Origin: Micropterus salmoides
Taxonomy: Eukaryota > Chordata > Actinopteri > Centrarchiformes > Centrarchidae
NCBI RefSeq assembly: GCF_014851395.1
Contig: NW_024040817.1
Span: 23,945,269 to 24,009,268, forward strand
Reading direction: 5' to 3'
DNA: 64,000 nucleotides
The stretch's first letter is position 1. Each line of letters opens with the position of its first letter. The translations under genes and the position numbers were made by a program. The notes under the pieces were generated by a model. That model did not search any database. It saw only the letters and a list, made by a program, of their open reading frames with translations, and was not told where the DNA came from. This document shows positions 29,201 to 43,300 of this stretch, one piece after another.

Positions 29201-32200
29201 ATGTGATCTGTATGTGTAGGAGGCAACAAAGAGGGTTGGAGAATGAGATTTAAGCAAACAAACTTTACTAAAATGTAAATATCAAATGTAAAGAAAGGTG
29301 GGTGCGTGTTTGTGTGTCACTCACTAATGAAGTGCAGTTCAAAGCCTTTACTGGTGTTATCCGCATTGCTGATGAACTCCAGCCACATGGAGCTGGAGGT
29401 GGAGTTCAGGGTTGTGTCTAGCAGCTCGCTGCCTGTAAACACCCCCAGCAGACGAGCCTTATTACTGCTGCCATCAAAGACCTGGGAGGGAGAGTGGGAG
29501 GAAGCTGGATTGAGATGATCAGGTGGGCATTCACAGATACACTAACAAGGCTGCATACACACACGGGGAGGGCGCAACTCCCCCCACCCCCTCACTTTGA
29601 GCATGTCATCCTCCTCCAGTCTGAAGTCTCGTGCTCGTAGCTGGATGCCTTTGCCCGGCTGCGTCTGGATGGAGTAGATGCACTCGTGGTTGTTGCCGTA
29701 GTAACCGGGGTAGTTGGGTGAGAGCAGCACCCCTTGCATGCCAGTCACGGATGAGCCGCATTCAGCTAGAGAAAAAGAGGGGGAGCAGAGAGAAAGAGAA
29801 GGACAAAGGTAGGGAAAAGGTGGTGGTGTTGGAGAGAGCAGAGGACATGTCAATGGCTATATGCTTGAAACTCAGAGTGTATTTATTCATGCTATCATGC
29901 ATAGGGAGATGGGAGAGGTGATGGGGAGAAGAATATGGTCAATGACTGTACCTGAATGCTGAGTGGCACATCATCATAATCGCAATGCAATCTGAATATG
30001 ATTAACAGTAATTTCAACTCCATTTGAAAATTGCCTTTTCTGAATCACATCAGGGAAACAGTGGAAAAGTAAAAAGGTGGGGCAAAGTTTTCTACAGAGT
30101 TTTAACTTCATGAATGCAATGAGGTAAGATGAGGTGAGGCGGTGGGACTTAAAATAAGGCTGAATATGATTGCCAGAAGTGTAACAAAATGTGTCACATC
30201 ACTGTCAACCTTTAAAAATTTGCATTTATCTTGAGGCAAAAAAAGACCAAGAAACTACAAACTAGCATCTTTATTCCTACAGATAAATATGTAATGAGAA
30301 CACGAGCAAACCATTTTATAAGGAAATAGCTTGACCTACTTTACACATGCCTAAAAACTCAAAACAAAAATTTAGAAACAAACCAGATTTTATTGCTGTG
30401 GGTGAGGAAAATAAATGTGACTTTGGCAATTTGTATTTATTAAACAGCAATTACTGGTATTAGACTGTCAAAATCATAATAACTTATTTTAAATTACTTT
30501 ATGAGTTTAAAAACCAAAAACTGTGCAAGTTGTGAAAATACGCTCATAAAGCAGGTCAAGCAGTTCACAGTTGTGTCACAGTTATGTTTTTAAGAGTGTT
30601 TTGGATATGCTGAAAAGAGCCATGCTAAGGACAAACACGAGCAGGTCGATCGTTAGGACACAATTCATTTTCATTATCAACACACTACTGCAGCTCTTAA
30701 GATTTGGTGCATTATAGAGTCAACATACTGACCTAAATCTTTGCAGTTTGACTAGTCTTGTTTCCCAGGAATTAGCAACAAGCAACATCAATAATTAGCA
30801 TATTTCAGCTCTTTAATGCCATCCTCATTAGAGCTGCTGCTCCACATAATTTGGACAAAGTCAAAAAGGCTGTTTCTGGGAAGCTATCCAACGAAGAGAC
30901 AAAATGTGGGTGGATGGAGAGGTGATGATGTTGAGGAGAATTGAAAGGAAAGTATGTTGTCTTCCAACGTGACTGACAGTTTTGTACATTTCTGAATGGG
31001 TGGGTGTATGTGAAAGGGCTAGTGTGGCAATGTGGCATTGTGAGGAGGGAAGAGGGGGAGTGACAAAAGCCAAAATAAAGCATGTGACCACCTACCAACA
31101 CACCTTGGCAGAGGGGAGCTCCACACCCGCCTCCTGCCCCCTAAGCAAATCACCCTCGCCGGACCCTCCAGTCGGTAACCCGGAAAACAGGAGAAGATGA
31201 GGGCGTCGCCCACTCCGTACTGCAGGCCTTTTCTGGTACTGTAGGGTGGGATTCCAGGATCCTCACATGGCTCCAAATCATACTCTGGAAAAACAGAGAA
31301 AGAATAACAAGAAAAGGTGTAAATGTATGTAATGTTCAGAGATACAGGAAATATCATGTAACCTGTGTCTTTGTTACGGTCTGTCACATCACAGTCATGT
31401 CCTACAAAGTTTAAACATGTGTAAGTGTAAATTGAGCTGATTCGGAATTCTGGCACGGTTTGAAAGGCATTTGAGACATTTTTACCCACTGATAAATAGG
31501 AAGGTAAACGATGCTTAAATTAATCGAATGTCCTCAATGTCCAAGATCTCATCCAAACAACATAACACCAAATTATTTAAATGAATAAAGCATCATGTGC
31601 CTTTGAGGGGCCATTCCGAGTAATATATCTCAACATTAAGACCTCCGTCTGTTCAGCCATAGCTCTTCATCCTTCCTGTAAAGCTAAAAATGTTGGTGGT
31701 TTTTGGTATTTCAAACTGCCAGTGAGGGTCTATTAGATTTTTAATAGAACATTCCTTTTTACTATGTCTTGGGGTTCAAATCAAGGGACACTGTGAGAGT
31801 AAAAGGAGGTGAGGTGAAATGATTCTCTCAGTAGGTAAAGGGCCATTTGTGCTAAATTAATCATTTACAATTAATCAATTCCCTTGATGTTAACTATTTC
31901 ATTATACACTCAAGTGTCTGTAATTACATATATTTCTAGGACTTCTAATTATTATGCTCCCTGTGTATGATGGCCTTCTCCTAAATAAGCTTCGCTGTTT
32001 GTGGCAATAACCTATTGAAACAGACCCTTTTTATTAAAAGGTCACAGCAGGTCTTTGATCCATACCCTGGAGCCTCAACAAGAACCTGAGGTGCATAATG
32101 TTTTTACTTTTCTTTTCCTTTTCCCTACCTCTCTGTTTCAGTCTCCTCTAGGTGATAAACATGGATCAGTACAGTGACCGGCATTTTTCGGCTATCCCTC

Positions 32201-34308
32201 TTTTCATCTCTCAGTATTTGGAATGACTAAATCCATTCTTACCTGAGAAAGTGATGTTGAATCCCTCGTAGGAAACAGAGAAGTCAGAGAGGAAACGGAT
32301 CTGAGCTGTGTAGTTTCCAAAAAGGCCTGCACTGAGAGGTGGAGGCAGTGTGGAGCCTGTCAGTCTCCACAGGGGCTGAGAGAAGCTGCCGTTCTCCGTC
32401 ACTAACAAATGGTCATGAGGGCTCTCAAGGTGGAAGGTGTGGAAGGTGAATTGGACACCTGAATAAGAGATGTAGAAATAGTTGTGTTGTTTATTTATTT
32501 AGTTTTTTAGTTTTGACTTTCCCATAAGTACATTGCAATTCTTGTATTTCCATCCTGCATATGTTCAAAAATATTCCTGCAAGTTGGAATTTCACTTAAG
32601 TGTGGAAAAAATCTAAAAAATGATATGACTTATAACTAACTTATATTCACTGGAGACAGACCGGAGTGTCAGTTTCATGATGCATACAGCATCAATCCTC
32701 TGTCTTCTTCCTCTACTACTTATCAAAGACATTACACCCACGCACAGAGAGCATCCACAAATAAGGATGTGTCAATTTGATGCGAGCGCTCTATCAAAGG
32801 TGACATGACTGGAGAGTCGTCCCGTGGCGCCGTAGCCCTAGGCCAGCCTCTCAGCACTCAGTCTTACAGAGACAAGCTTGTTCGGCAAAATAAAAAGGCC
32901 ACTCAGTAGGGGGAAATGACATTGTAAGGCAAATTGAATCTGACTGCTGCATGTGTTGACACAGAATTTCTCTGCTAACCTTTGCCATGAGAGGTCTCGA
33001 TTATCCATGTGCAGTTCAGGTTGTGTGGGTAAAAGTCTGGGAAGCCAGGTGATAGGATGGTGCCAAAGTTCCCCTGGATATAACCGCCACACAAAGCTGG
33101 CGACACAAGGCAAATGTAAACAGCAGGATATGGATGAAGGAGAGAAAGGAGAAGAGAGGCAGAAATCAGAAAGGGCAAAACAAAGCGGATGAAGACAGAA
33201 ATAAAATTTCCCCCAAAAATTGCAAAACTTGTCTGCGCATTTACAATGTGATAAATTCATTTTACAAGAGATGCCCTTCAAGACAGCATAAAAAGGAGAG
33301 AGTGGTATCATCAATATCATTAAAGAGTGGGCAGAAATCAATACTGTCCTTTAATATAAAAGCGTTTACAGATGAGGAAAAAAGGGAAACATCAAAGGGT
33401 AAGCTCACCACCGTACATATAAAACATTGATGATGAAATGAGGAAGAAACTTTTAAAGTCTAAAATAAGAGTCGTTGAAAGTAACAGCACCATCTTATAT
33501 GGATTTTATAATAACTCAGATATGCATAGCAATTGAAATGTGATGTTATAAAGCGCTCAACCATTTTTCATGTTTCGTCTGGAACAACATACAACAATGA
33601 CTTTAGCTTTAATCCCATTTATGAATATGAGGAAATCTTGCAGGAGACTATTAATTTCTAGGTCAATATTTTGGAACGTACCATCACAGCTTGGCAGGGG
33701 GCGGCTCCACTGAAAATTAGGTTCACATTCTAATGGCTCTGTGTCACTAAGTGTGTACCCTGCGTCACAGCTAAATGTCACCAAAGCGCCCACATAGAAG
33801 TCATTGCCGTGTCGCTGTCCGTTGACCGGGATACCAGGGTCCACGCAGTGATCCGACTGTAACTGCAGGGCTAGAGAGGAACGGGACAAAAAAAAATAAT
33901 AATAAAATAAGAGAAAAATATCAGGACAAGCAACACATTATCAAAGACAGAGGAACATATACTGGAAGTCCACTTGCTTGCAATGTAATTAGGATTATAT
34001 ACAGTTTTCAATAGGTCCATTGGAGGTTAAGAAATGTTAAAAGGCAGTTTATTTTCTCAACACAATCCTGATAAATAATTCAACAGAACATCCTTTTCAA
34101 CAAGAATAAACCAATGAGAAGTTTCTGCACTTTTCTCCACTCCACCTTGCATAGTTTCTGCCTAAGTAGCAGCCATAGTGAATTATTGAAGTTTTGCAGA
34201 GATTTACCACAGACAAAGGTTACTAGTGTGAGCCACACACGTAGAAACAAGGATAGGCTTGCCTTATGGGTTGAATTTACAGCATGAGTGAAGACTGGTG
34301 TGTGGGAA

Positions 34309-34342
<34 letters not shown>

Positions 34343-37300
34343 GTGACAGGGTATATAGAATTTTGAGCATGGTAAGTCAGGGATATCTGACAGAATAATA
34401 TCACCCCATTTTCTTTCTAATTATAGGTGTTCTAATAAGAACAGCTTCATGGTGAAATTGAGAGCCTCCAGAGATTGTATTTACAACCAAGACAGAATAG
34501 CTTTTGCTAGTACAGCGAACAAGGCTTATGGTTGCTGAATTGTAATAGATTCATTTCTATTAGGGTGTGTGAAGCACAGGTAAATGAGTCCTTCCTTTGC
34601 AGTGTATCTATCCTGTATCTTTGGGTGCAGGCTTGACTTTGTGTTATCAAGTTCTTACTTTCGTAACGTATGCGGAAGCCGATGTCAGAGTGGCTCTTGT
34701 CAGTGGAGAAGAGGAGAAAAATGAAGTTGGAGGTGCTGATGAGGAACTGGGGAACCTGGGTGCCCTGGTAACTACCAATTAGAGGTGAAGAGGGAAAACG
34801 CCCATCGCGCACCTCAAGGACGTCATAGTTGACCTCTGTACGGAACCTGAAAAACAGAGAAATTAGTTTAACAACTTTTATGCTTTCCAAAAAAAGGAAA
34901 AGTTCTCATATAATAATATGTCTATAAAATGTAGACTAGTCTAGAGTTTCATGGGTAATTCTCATTAGTTCCAGTGCTGAGTCAGGTTTACAGCGTGGCA
35001 AATGTAAGGCTGGACTACTAACCAGACAAAGTGAATAACCGCACTGGGGCCCCAGACCCTAAAAGGCCTCCGATGGTCACATATTATATGCTAGTTGTAT
35101 TTTTTGCTAATTTGTTTCGGAATATGCCCTACTTAATCAGAATATTTAACTGAAATGATAAGGGTCCTGTCTGTCAAACATTTACATGGAGCATACTCTT
35201 CCCACCCACAAAAAAATTGTGTTTTACAAAATTACCACAAACATGGCACACTACAGCTCATTTTTGGGCTACAGCTCATTTTTACCCTGCGGCTGCCAAG
35301 CTGGTGAATGTGCTTTTGGGCAATTGGGCAACACTAAGTGAAATTCAGAACTAATAAGGAAGATTACCAATCAAGCAATTATATTACTGAAACTGAAAAC
35401 CAGTGTGGAGATTCAAAAAAAAACAAATGAATATTTATGACATTTGGCCTCAATTAAAATCTTATAAGTTGCATTCCATGCCAACAGCAGAAAAGAGATT
35501 GATTGAATCAAGCTTATTCTGATGGATGGGCAGTAATTTAAACAAGACTTTGACAATAGTACGAATATCTTTATGGCAGCTCAGAATATTTAGCTTTTAA
35601 CCAACACTGTGAATCCAGGAGGGTTTAATTTAATTATTTCCAATATGCACATGTTGAGTTTTAGAAAATCCTGAGACATTTGGCGACTGCATCTGTGTAG
35701 CATGTGTGTGTACGTGCGTGTGTGAGGGCGTGCTCGTGTGTTACCGCCTTTGTTGCCAGAGACTCTTCATCTTCAAAGCCATGAATAAATTGCTTATGTT
35801 TCAGAACCATGTCATCTAAATGAAGCGGTTTGTGATATTTTATTGATGTTACATAAAAATTAAAGAGCAACAAACATTTATGTTGTATTCATTTTGCATG
35901 GGGTGTTATTATGGCAGGGATGAGGATGAGATGGGCTTGCAAGGATGAGCTAATGTAGCGTTTGATCGTACGATTGTATGTGTCTCTCTCTCTCTCAACC
36001 ATCAGGAAAAATTACCTCCTTTCCCAACTCTCTGGTTCCCCTTGACAGACCAGCTCCACTTACATACGCATTACATTTACAAACCTTCAGGTCTACGTAT
36101 GTGTGTGTGTGTGTAAATAGTAAGGAAATCTGTTGATCTTCAGGAAGGGGGCTATCAAATGAAAGGATCAAATGCACTTGCTAAATAAAACATAGCATTA
36201 GCCTAGTTGGCAGTGTATGTTGATGTACATTAGATCTAATGCATTACTGCCAGAAAGAGAAGATAGAGGAAGAGATTCAAGAAGAAGTGAGAAAGCAGAG
36301 AAATAAATGTGAGCACATGATGAAACTGCGAGAAGGTTTAAGGGTTAAAGCAAGAAAAATCCAAGCTCACTCTGACAGGGGAAAAAACACTGACACAACA
36401 ACAGTTGCTATCCGGGTGACTCACTTATCGAAGATGATCTTGATGGGGTAGCCTGGAGGAGCCTCAATGATCCATTCACAGTTAAGGGCCTCCTTATAGA
36501 GTTCTGGCCAGCCAGGGGAGAGGATGATCCCACTGGGAGCCTTCAGATCCCCTCCACATGGGGCTAATGGAGAGAGAGAAGAAATGGAGAAAGAGAAAGA
36601 GTAGATAGAGACTGAATTATGCATGTCTATCCCGGCTGATGTATGACAATAGCAATAGATGATCTCATGCATCAGCTGGGGCTCATCCCATTTCTTTAAC
36701 TGCCAGGGTCCATCTGATGTAAATTCGTGACAGCTCACTTCAAGGTTAACCATTTCTCCAAAGAGCATACCTGTTATTGCATGTGTGTGCAAGGGCATGC
36801 ATTATGTATCCATGTGTGTGATTATGTTTCCTCCCCTATGCTGTTGTCTTAAAATCTGTCTTCAAACCCCTCCTATAAAAGTACTGCTGTCATCCCCATC
36901 AAATAGAGCAAACGGGACATCTTTGATCGCTAGTACAAAAGGCACTTGAGCACATCGACCCCTCTCCCATAGCTTCATCTTTGTTACTGCTCACCTTGCT
37001 GTGCATCTCTTTAACTGCCTATCCTTAACCAGAACACACAGGCACAGTGGAGGGCTTAGTTAAAGTGCCAGCTCCTCGCTCCCTTTGAAGTGGAATGATT
37101 TAATCAGCCAACTCAGCATACTGAAGGACATCTATAAAACACATTACTCTACGAACGAAGGGGTATGATAGATGGTCTCAAAGGAATACAAAGCTGCTGC
37201 GGCACACAGGTGGAAGTGACATGTTTTAACCATGTCTGTGCTTGATGTGCTACACAGCTGGTTAACAACTAGCTTTATTTTAGCTTTGCCTGCTATATAG

Positions 37301-40300
37301 GCCTTTTCTGGTTTTCTTGAAATAGTTTATTGAATGTTGAATCACAGAGGAGTAACTGGATGGTTCTGCAGTCTGTATGTAAGTACAGCATGTCTGCAGC
37401 ATCAGATATTTGAAAGAACAAAGATTCTGTATCATTAGCAGCAATCACCACCCTTTAGTCAGATCTCAGTGATCCCTATCATTATAATTTATGCCATTAT
37501 TGATATTGATTAATTATATCTGCATCAACTGTAGTCATTTAATTAATGCAACCCACAAGGAGCAGCAAAACCATTGTCAGATTGATTTCTGGTCTTCTCC
37601 TTTCATCAACACCAATCTATTCACTTTTGGGTGTGCAGAAGAAATACTCTCTTTACAACTCTATGGTGCAGTGATGCTACATTACTAGCTATAGAGTGCG
37701 CATTTAAACAAACTCCCATTTCATCAGTTTATAACAGTTGTATATAAGCAAGAACAAAGTGGGTACCAAGCTAATGAGGTGCTAGATATACACATCTTCA
37801 TCTTAATGACTTAAATACTCTGTGTATTTACTCTGGTGAGATCTGGATTTTCTGAGCTACACAGCTAACTATCCCAACTCAAACATAACTCTGTGATATT
37901 GGATAAAGAAATATGGAATAAATCCCACTCATTTTGTTAATATTTGCGACTAATATTAAAAACTGTCAGTAAATCTGAGAATGTTGTTTTTCAAACACCT
38001 ATATGCGTCCCCAGCAAAAGGCTTCATCCCATTCAACCTAATAAAAAAAACGAAAGAAAAGAAACACTTTTTGTAGCTAAAATGTTAGACACAAAACACT
38101 CCAATAACCTGTTGTAGGATGGCTGTTACAAAGGGTAACGACTCTTTTACTCACCTTCACAGCGGGGCACTGCATTGTCCCACACCACGTTGCCATCCTT
38201 GAGAATGCACGAGATGGTTTGCGAGCCGTGGGTCTTAACGAAGCCCTCTTCGCACAGGAATGAGATGGAACTGCCCAGCTGAAGGCTCTCACCAAAGCGT
38301 TTCCCATTAACAGGCACTCCTGGGTCTGGGCACTCGTTGTGGCGAAATGCTATTGGAAATGAAGAGAGGAGATAGGGTTAGTGTGAAGAGCAGACAAAAG
38401 GGTGAGGCAATAGTGTTAAATGTTTTTTAAAGAGAAGATAAATAATAATAAAAGTCACTAATTTCACTTCTCAGTCACATAACATAAAAGCAAAAAATAA
38501 AATAAAACTTTTGTTTAATAAAATGCTTTTAAAAGAAGCGGATAAACAAAGTGTCAACTTGTTGAAGACACAAGAAAAATAACAGACTTCTAATTCTGCT
38601 GGTATTAATCCTTGTCACATATTACGTTTTCTGTGCAAAGATGCAAATTTCCACGGAGATTTGAAAATAATTACCCAAGTTTCTTGACGAAACTTTTTTT
38701 CTACTGTCAGCATTAAGCAATGCCAGCATTTAGCAAGAAGAAATTTGTTTCACTTAGTGAGTCACATTGATTCACCCTGCTGCAGTGATTCCAGAGGGTG
38801 GGAAACCCCACCATATGCAGATCATCAGCACCACACGACACTGCCGAATGATAGGTGGAGTAAACAAACAGGGGAAATTGTTTTCATACATCCTCAAGCC
38901 AATGGGACTTCAAGTAGGAACCAGTTAAAAAGGCCACGGAGAAACGCAGTCACACAAGAAGAGGCATATCCCCGGAACAAGGCATGTAAACAAATACATC
39001 ACCTGCGCCACTATCTCTCTCACTTACTCACTTGCTCGCTCTCAGTCTTGTACACACGCGCAGGTAGGTGACACATGTAGGTGTTGATGAATCCCCCTTC
39101 TGTATCCATTGGACCCAAACAGAGTGCGAGCCACACCTCATCCATCACAATCATCTTATTTATTAAGGTGCCAAAAATCCCCTCAATACAGTTTGGCATG
39201 TCCTTAATTAACGTGAATGATGGAACATGTCCTCTCATCCCAACAACCCCCTAAAAACAGTCCTGCAGTTAGATGACACTGTTCTCGGGAACTAACCGTC
39301 ATCTTCAATTAACTGTTCTTGACGTTCATTCACCACGCAGCATTGGTTATTTATTCATTCATCTAACTTGCTAATTAACGCATTAGTTGCCATGTGTTGT
39401 TCACACTGGCTTTACAGAAGCACCTGGGTTGGTTTGATGACATGTCTGCAAATGAGCTAGAGCCAGGGCCCAAAGGCATTCTGGGCAGACTTAGGTATAT
39501 TATTTTAGTCACAGCAGAAATGTTTTTTTGAATTAGGAGCAGAATACAGGTTCAGTCTTCTGAATATGCTGTAATTTCACATACTAGTCCCACAGAATAC
39601 TGGATGAACACATAAAAATAAGAAGTAAATAAAATAATAAATTAAAAAAAATATATGATTTGTCTAAATATTCTTGTCTCATTATATGATATAGTCTCAT
39701 TATGTGATAATTTAGGGGCCACACATGTAAAATGTCCTTTATTTCTAAATTGTTTTGTTGGTTGGACGATTATCAAAAAGGTTTAATTTGTCAAGTTTTG
39801 GACAGAAGACAAGGTTTTTTTGTTTGCAATGTAATGTTATATGTAAATAAATGTTTCACCACTGTAATGGTATTTTTAGTGTCTAATATGGCCATGTGTG
39901 CTTCACACATGATACAATTAATTACATTATATATATTGTCTACTTGACAAACTACTGCAAATATCAATGATATTCTCTCAAGCAGATGAATGCCTGTAAA
40001 ACACTGTTGTCAACACAGGGTCAGAAGTACAAACTAGACCATATGAAAGCAATGCATGCATGCATTACAGGAAGTTACTGCAACTAATTTTAGTGCAAAG
40101 TTTTACTGAGACAAACCTCCCCACAGCACCTTAACTACCTATGAAATAGCTTTGTGGCTTTATAGGGTTAGACATTCTGTACGGAGATATTTATATTGTG
40201 ATGCGAAAGAATGCAAAGATCAGGCTCATTACACAATAGTGCATATGCAATGAACGCAGAAATCCGGTTGCCAAACCATCACGGTACAGTATATCCATGA

Positions 40301-43300
40301 AATGGGTTTACCAGCATGCAGCCAACGTGTACTGCGTCAGAGTATAAAACCCATCTGGAATTTCCTCAGAAGTCAGCCGCTACCCAGAATAGAATATAAT
40401 GAGCACTGCCGCAATGTATCTGTCAGGTAAGAATGCTGCCTCTTTGTTTGGGTTTTATTTAGATGTCAAGTCTCTATTTAGACAATAAAGACAGGGTTTT
40501 TGTCATTTCTCTATGCGACTGTGGGTGAGTGTGTATGGAATGTGTTGCTGATGGGTGGAAGTTTATGCAGTCTGTGGGAGACAGGCACACAGATAATGCA
40601 GATGATTCATGAGGCCTATTGCATGTACACACACGCACAGACACACATACTGTACACACATGGACAAACAATCTAGAATACAAAGCATCCGGTCAGGGCG
40701 GGCTTTCGTGATAAGCTTTAAAAGACTTTCCTTTATCTCTTTTGAAGTAAAATTCAATACTTACTTGTAAACGTGATGTTAAAGCCTCTGTCTGTGTAGG
40801 TGTGGTCAGTCAGGAACTCCAGACGGGCCACATGGGCACTAGTTGTTATAGAAGGAGGCAGGACGTCACCAGAAAAGGTACCCAGGATAGGAGACTCGGC
40901 CTGACAAAAACAGTTTTCTGATGAGACCAAAATATCAGACTAAAAAGGGAGAGAAGTCAGAGAGTAAACAGCTCATACTGGGAAGTAGACAGATAAAATG
41001 ACTGGCAAGTCCAATGCTGCTGGCAGACACATAATTGCACATCTCCTACTGATACGCATAATGACTGACAGGTCAATAGATGAAGTTGTACAAAGAGCTA
41101 TTCAAAGTATCTGAGGACAACAGCTTATAATTTAACACTACCTTTCCCCCGTCCTTGATTGAGAGGAAGTCAAACTGTTTCTCCATGCTCAGGTCGTTGA
41201 AGGCCAGATTGATTCGGCTCTCAGGGTTGGTAATGATCAGCCATACACAGTGCATATTGTTGCCATACTCCTGGGGGTAGTTGGGCGACAGTAGCACCCC
41301 GGATGGAGTGGTAAAGTTGAAGAAACAGGAAACTATAGGAGTGATAGAGACATAAACAAAGAAAAAAAAAAAAGAGAAAAAGAAGGAATAAAAGAAAGAA
41401 AACCCAAAACATAAAAGGAGTATTGTTTAGGTGGCTGAAAAATAGGTGGCAGATTCCATTTATATTTGCTGACTACAATACATTATGGTGTGATAAATTG
41501 TATTGAACCTGTATAAAGCCACCTCACATCCCACATACCGTAGACATCTAACAGATCAGGAGGAAGTCATTTCAAAAGACACCACTATAACCACAAGTTT
41601 ATTGACTTGTAGCATGAGCACACGTAGGCATATAGCGACAGCAACATTAGGCTCACTGGACAAGAAAGTAATGAAAAGGAAACATGTCCGAAAGTAATGA
41701 AAGTTGCCAATAAGATCATATAAGAACAATTGTTTGTGTCTTATTGTGGCAAAATTGTTTATCTTTATTTATATATTTATCCACTATTTATTATATGAGA
41801 GGAGGAACCCCACTAGAAACAATATCTTATTTAGGAAATGGGGAATAGAGAAAGCCTTAGCCTGAAACATCTTAAATCATCGTAAATATGTAACCAGATA
41901 ATCATTGTTTTTAAACAATGTCTAAAAAGGCTAAAAGGAATGTTTTGATAATGGAAATGAAAAATGGTCTCATCTCCCTCCCTGATTACTGTCAAGGCTG
42001 CCACTTGATCCCAGTTGCTCAAATGGATGTGATTAGAAGAAAACAGCACAATGCCTTGATGTTACTGGTCAGCCTTCCTTGGAAAGACAGCCCACACTTT
42101 CTGCTTTGTGCATGTGGTGGTCTGGCAAGGTTAAACAGAAATATGCTTGGATAAGGAGTCGTAGGAAAATGGCACTGAAAACAATGCAGTGGTTACGGTG
42201 ATGTGGTCAAATTTAAACCTTGCACTATCGATTAGGATCCGTTTCTAAATAAATTTACAAGTGACAAATGAGAAATGGAAAAGGCAGAGTCATGCTTCAC
42301 ATTTTAACTACACCATCTAGTTTAAATAGGTTTTGAATTTTATGTCACGTATCATCTGGACTCTCCTTACTTAATTGGTCTAGCTTCCAAGGTGCTGGGG
42401 TCTATTGATTGTCAGGGGATGTTTCATTAAAAACTATTGCAAGCTCAACATCAACACCAACTAAGCATACTTCAGTTCAAAGTTAATGAAGAAACATGGA
42501 AAGGTGGTGGGATGGGGGGATATGTAAGATAACTTGAGTCTTAGTCACTGACACAAAACACTACTTTCATTCACAAATGCACAACAGATAGATTTTTGAA
42601 TATGCACAGGAACTTTCAATAGTCCATCTGGTAACAAGTGTGGATGACTAGAGTAAAGAATAGAACTACCAGAACTTGCAGCCATGATTGCCTTTTTAAT
42701 ATGAAATTAATCTCAACCACGACATGACAGGGTTTCTCCCTTCTAGCTTTTGCACTGGTATGGTAATGACTTTATCTCAGGTTTGCCCTTAGCTTTGCAT
42801 CCATGCAATGTGTGATTATAACTTCATTCTTCCATTTTTTCCTTTGACACTATTAACTATCGTATCCACTGTAGCTGGTGGCTAAACAGCAGTGCTCTGA
42901 CCTGTCATCAGTACGTTCTCCAAGGTAGCATCAGTAGCAAATAGTTGGTGGGTTTAGGATGCATCTGTTTCCATTATTGTAATTTTGAAAAAAGCACTAA
43001 CGCTGTGTTCACTGGAATAAATAAGGGATATTAATAAATACTCTACTAGTAAAGCACATGATCTTATTAACATTGTCAATTTCAATGACAAAGACAAGCA
43101 TACTGCTTTGTGTCTGCATGACTGGTTGGTTAAATGTCAACTAAATAAAACCAGTGTTATGGGGCCAAATTGACTCATGTCATTCAGCTCAGTGACGTTT
43201 ATCTAGATATTGCAGCTTTTTGTCCACCCTATCATCATATCAATAATACAACAGTGGGTATTATGTGCATGGTCAGCTCTCTTTTCCCTTTCCCCTCACC

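Noticed and set aside
31019..31489. 156-residue open frame as one exon
   Set aside because: Only the central part is Sushi6. Homology begins at the AG acceptor before 31284 and ends at the GTAGGT donor after 31096. The rest is intron read-through.
32838..33341. 167-residue minus-strand open frame as a gene
   Set aside because: It is an out-of-frame shadow of exon 14 and its flanks, without motifs.
34985..35080. Possible dispersed repeat with ACTGGGGCCCCAGACCC
   Set aside because: The GC-rich palindromic block looks repeat-like, but I could not recall a family or see element ends.
38077..38307. Open frame on the minus strand over Sushi4 as coding
   Set aside because: Its translation has no Sushi pattern. 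A different frame of the same strand gives a complete four-Cys Sushi domain in phase with both neighbours.
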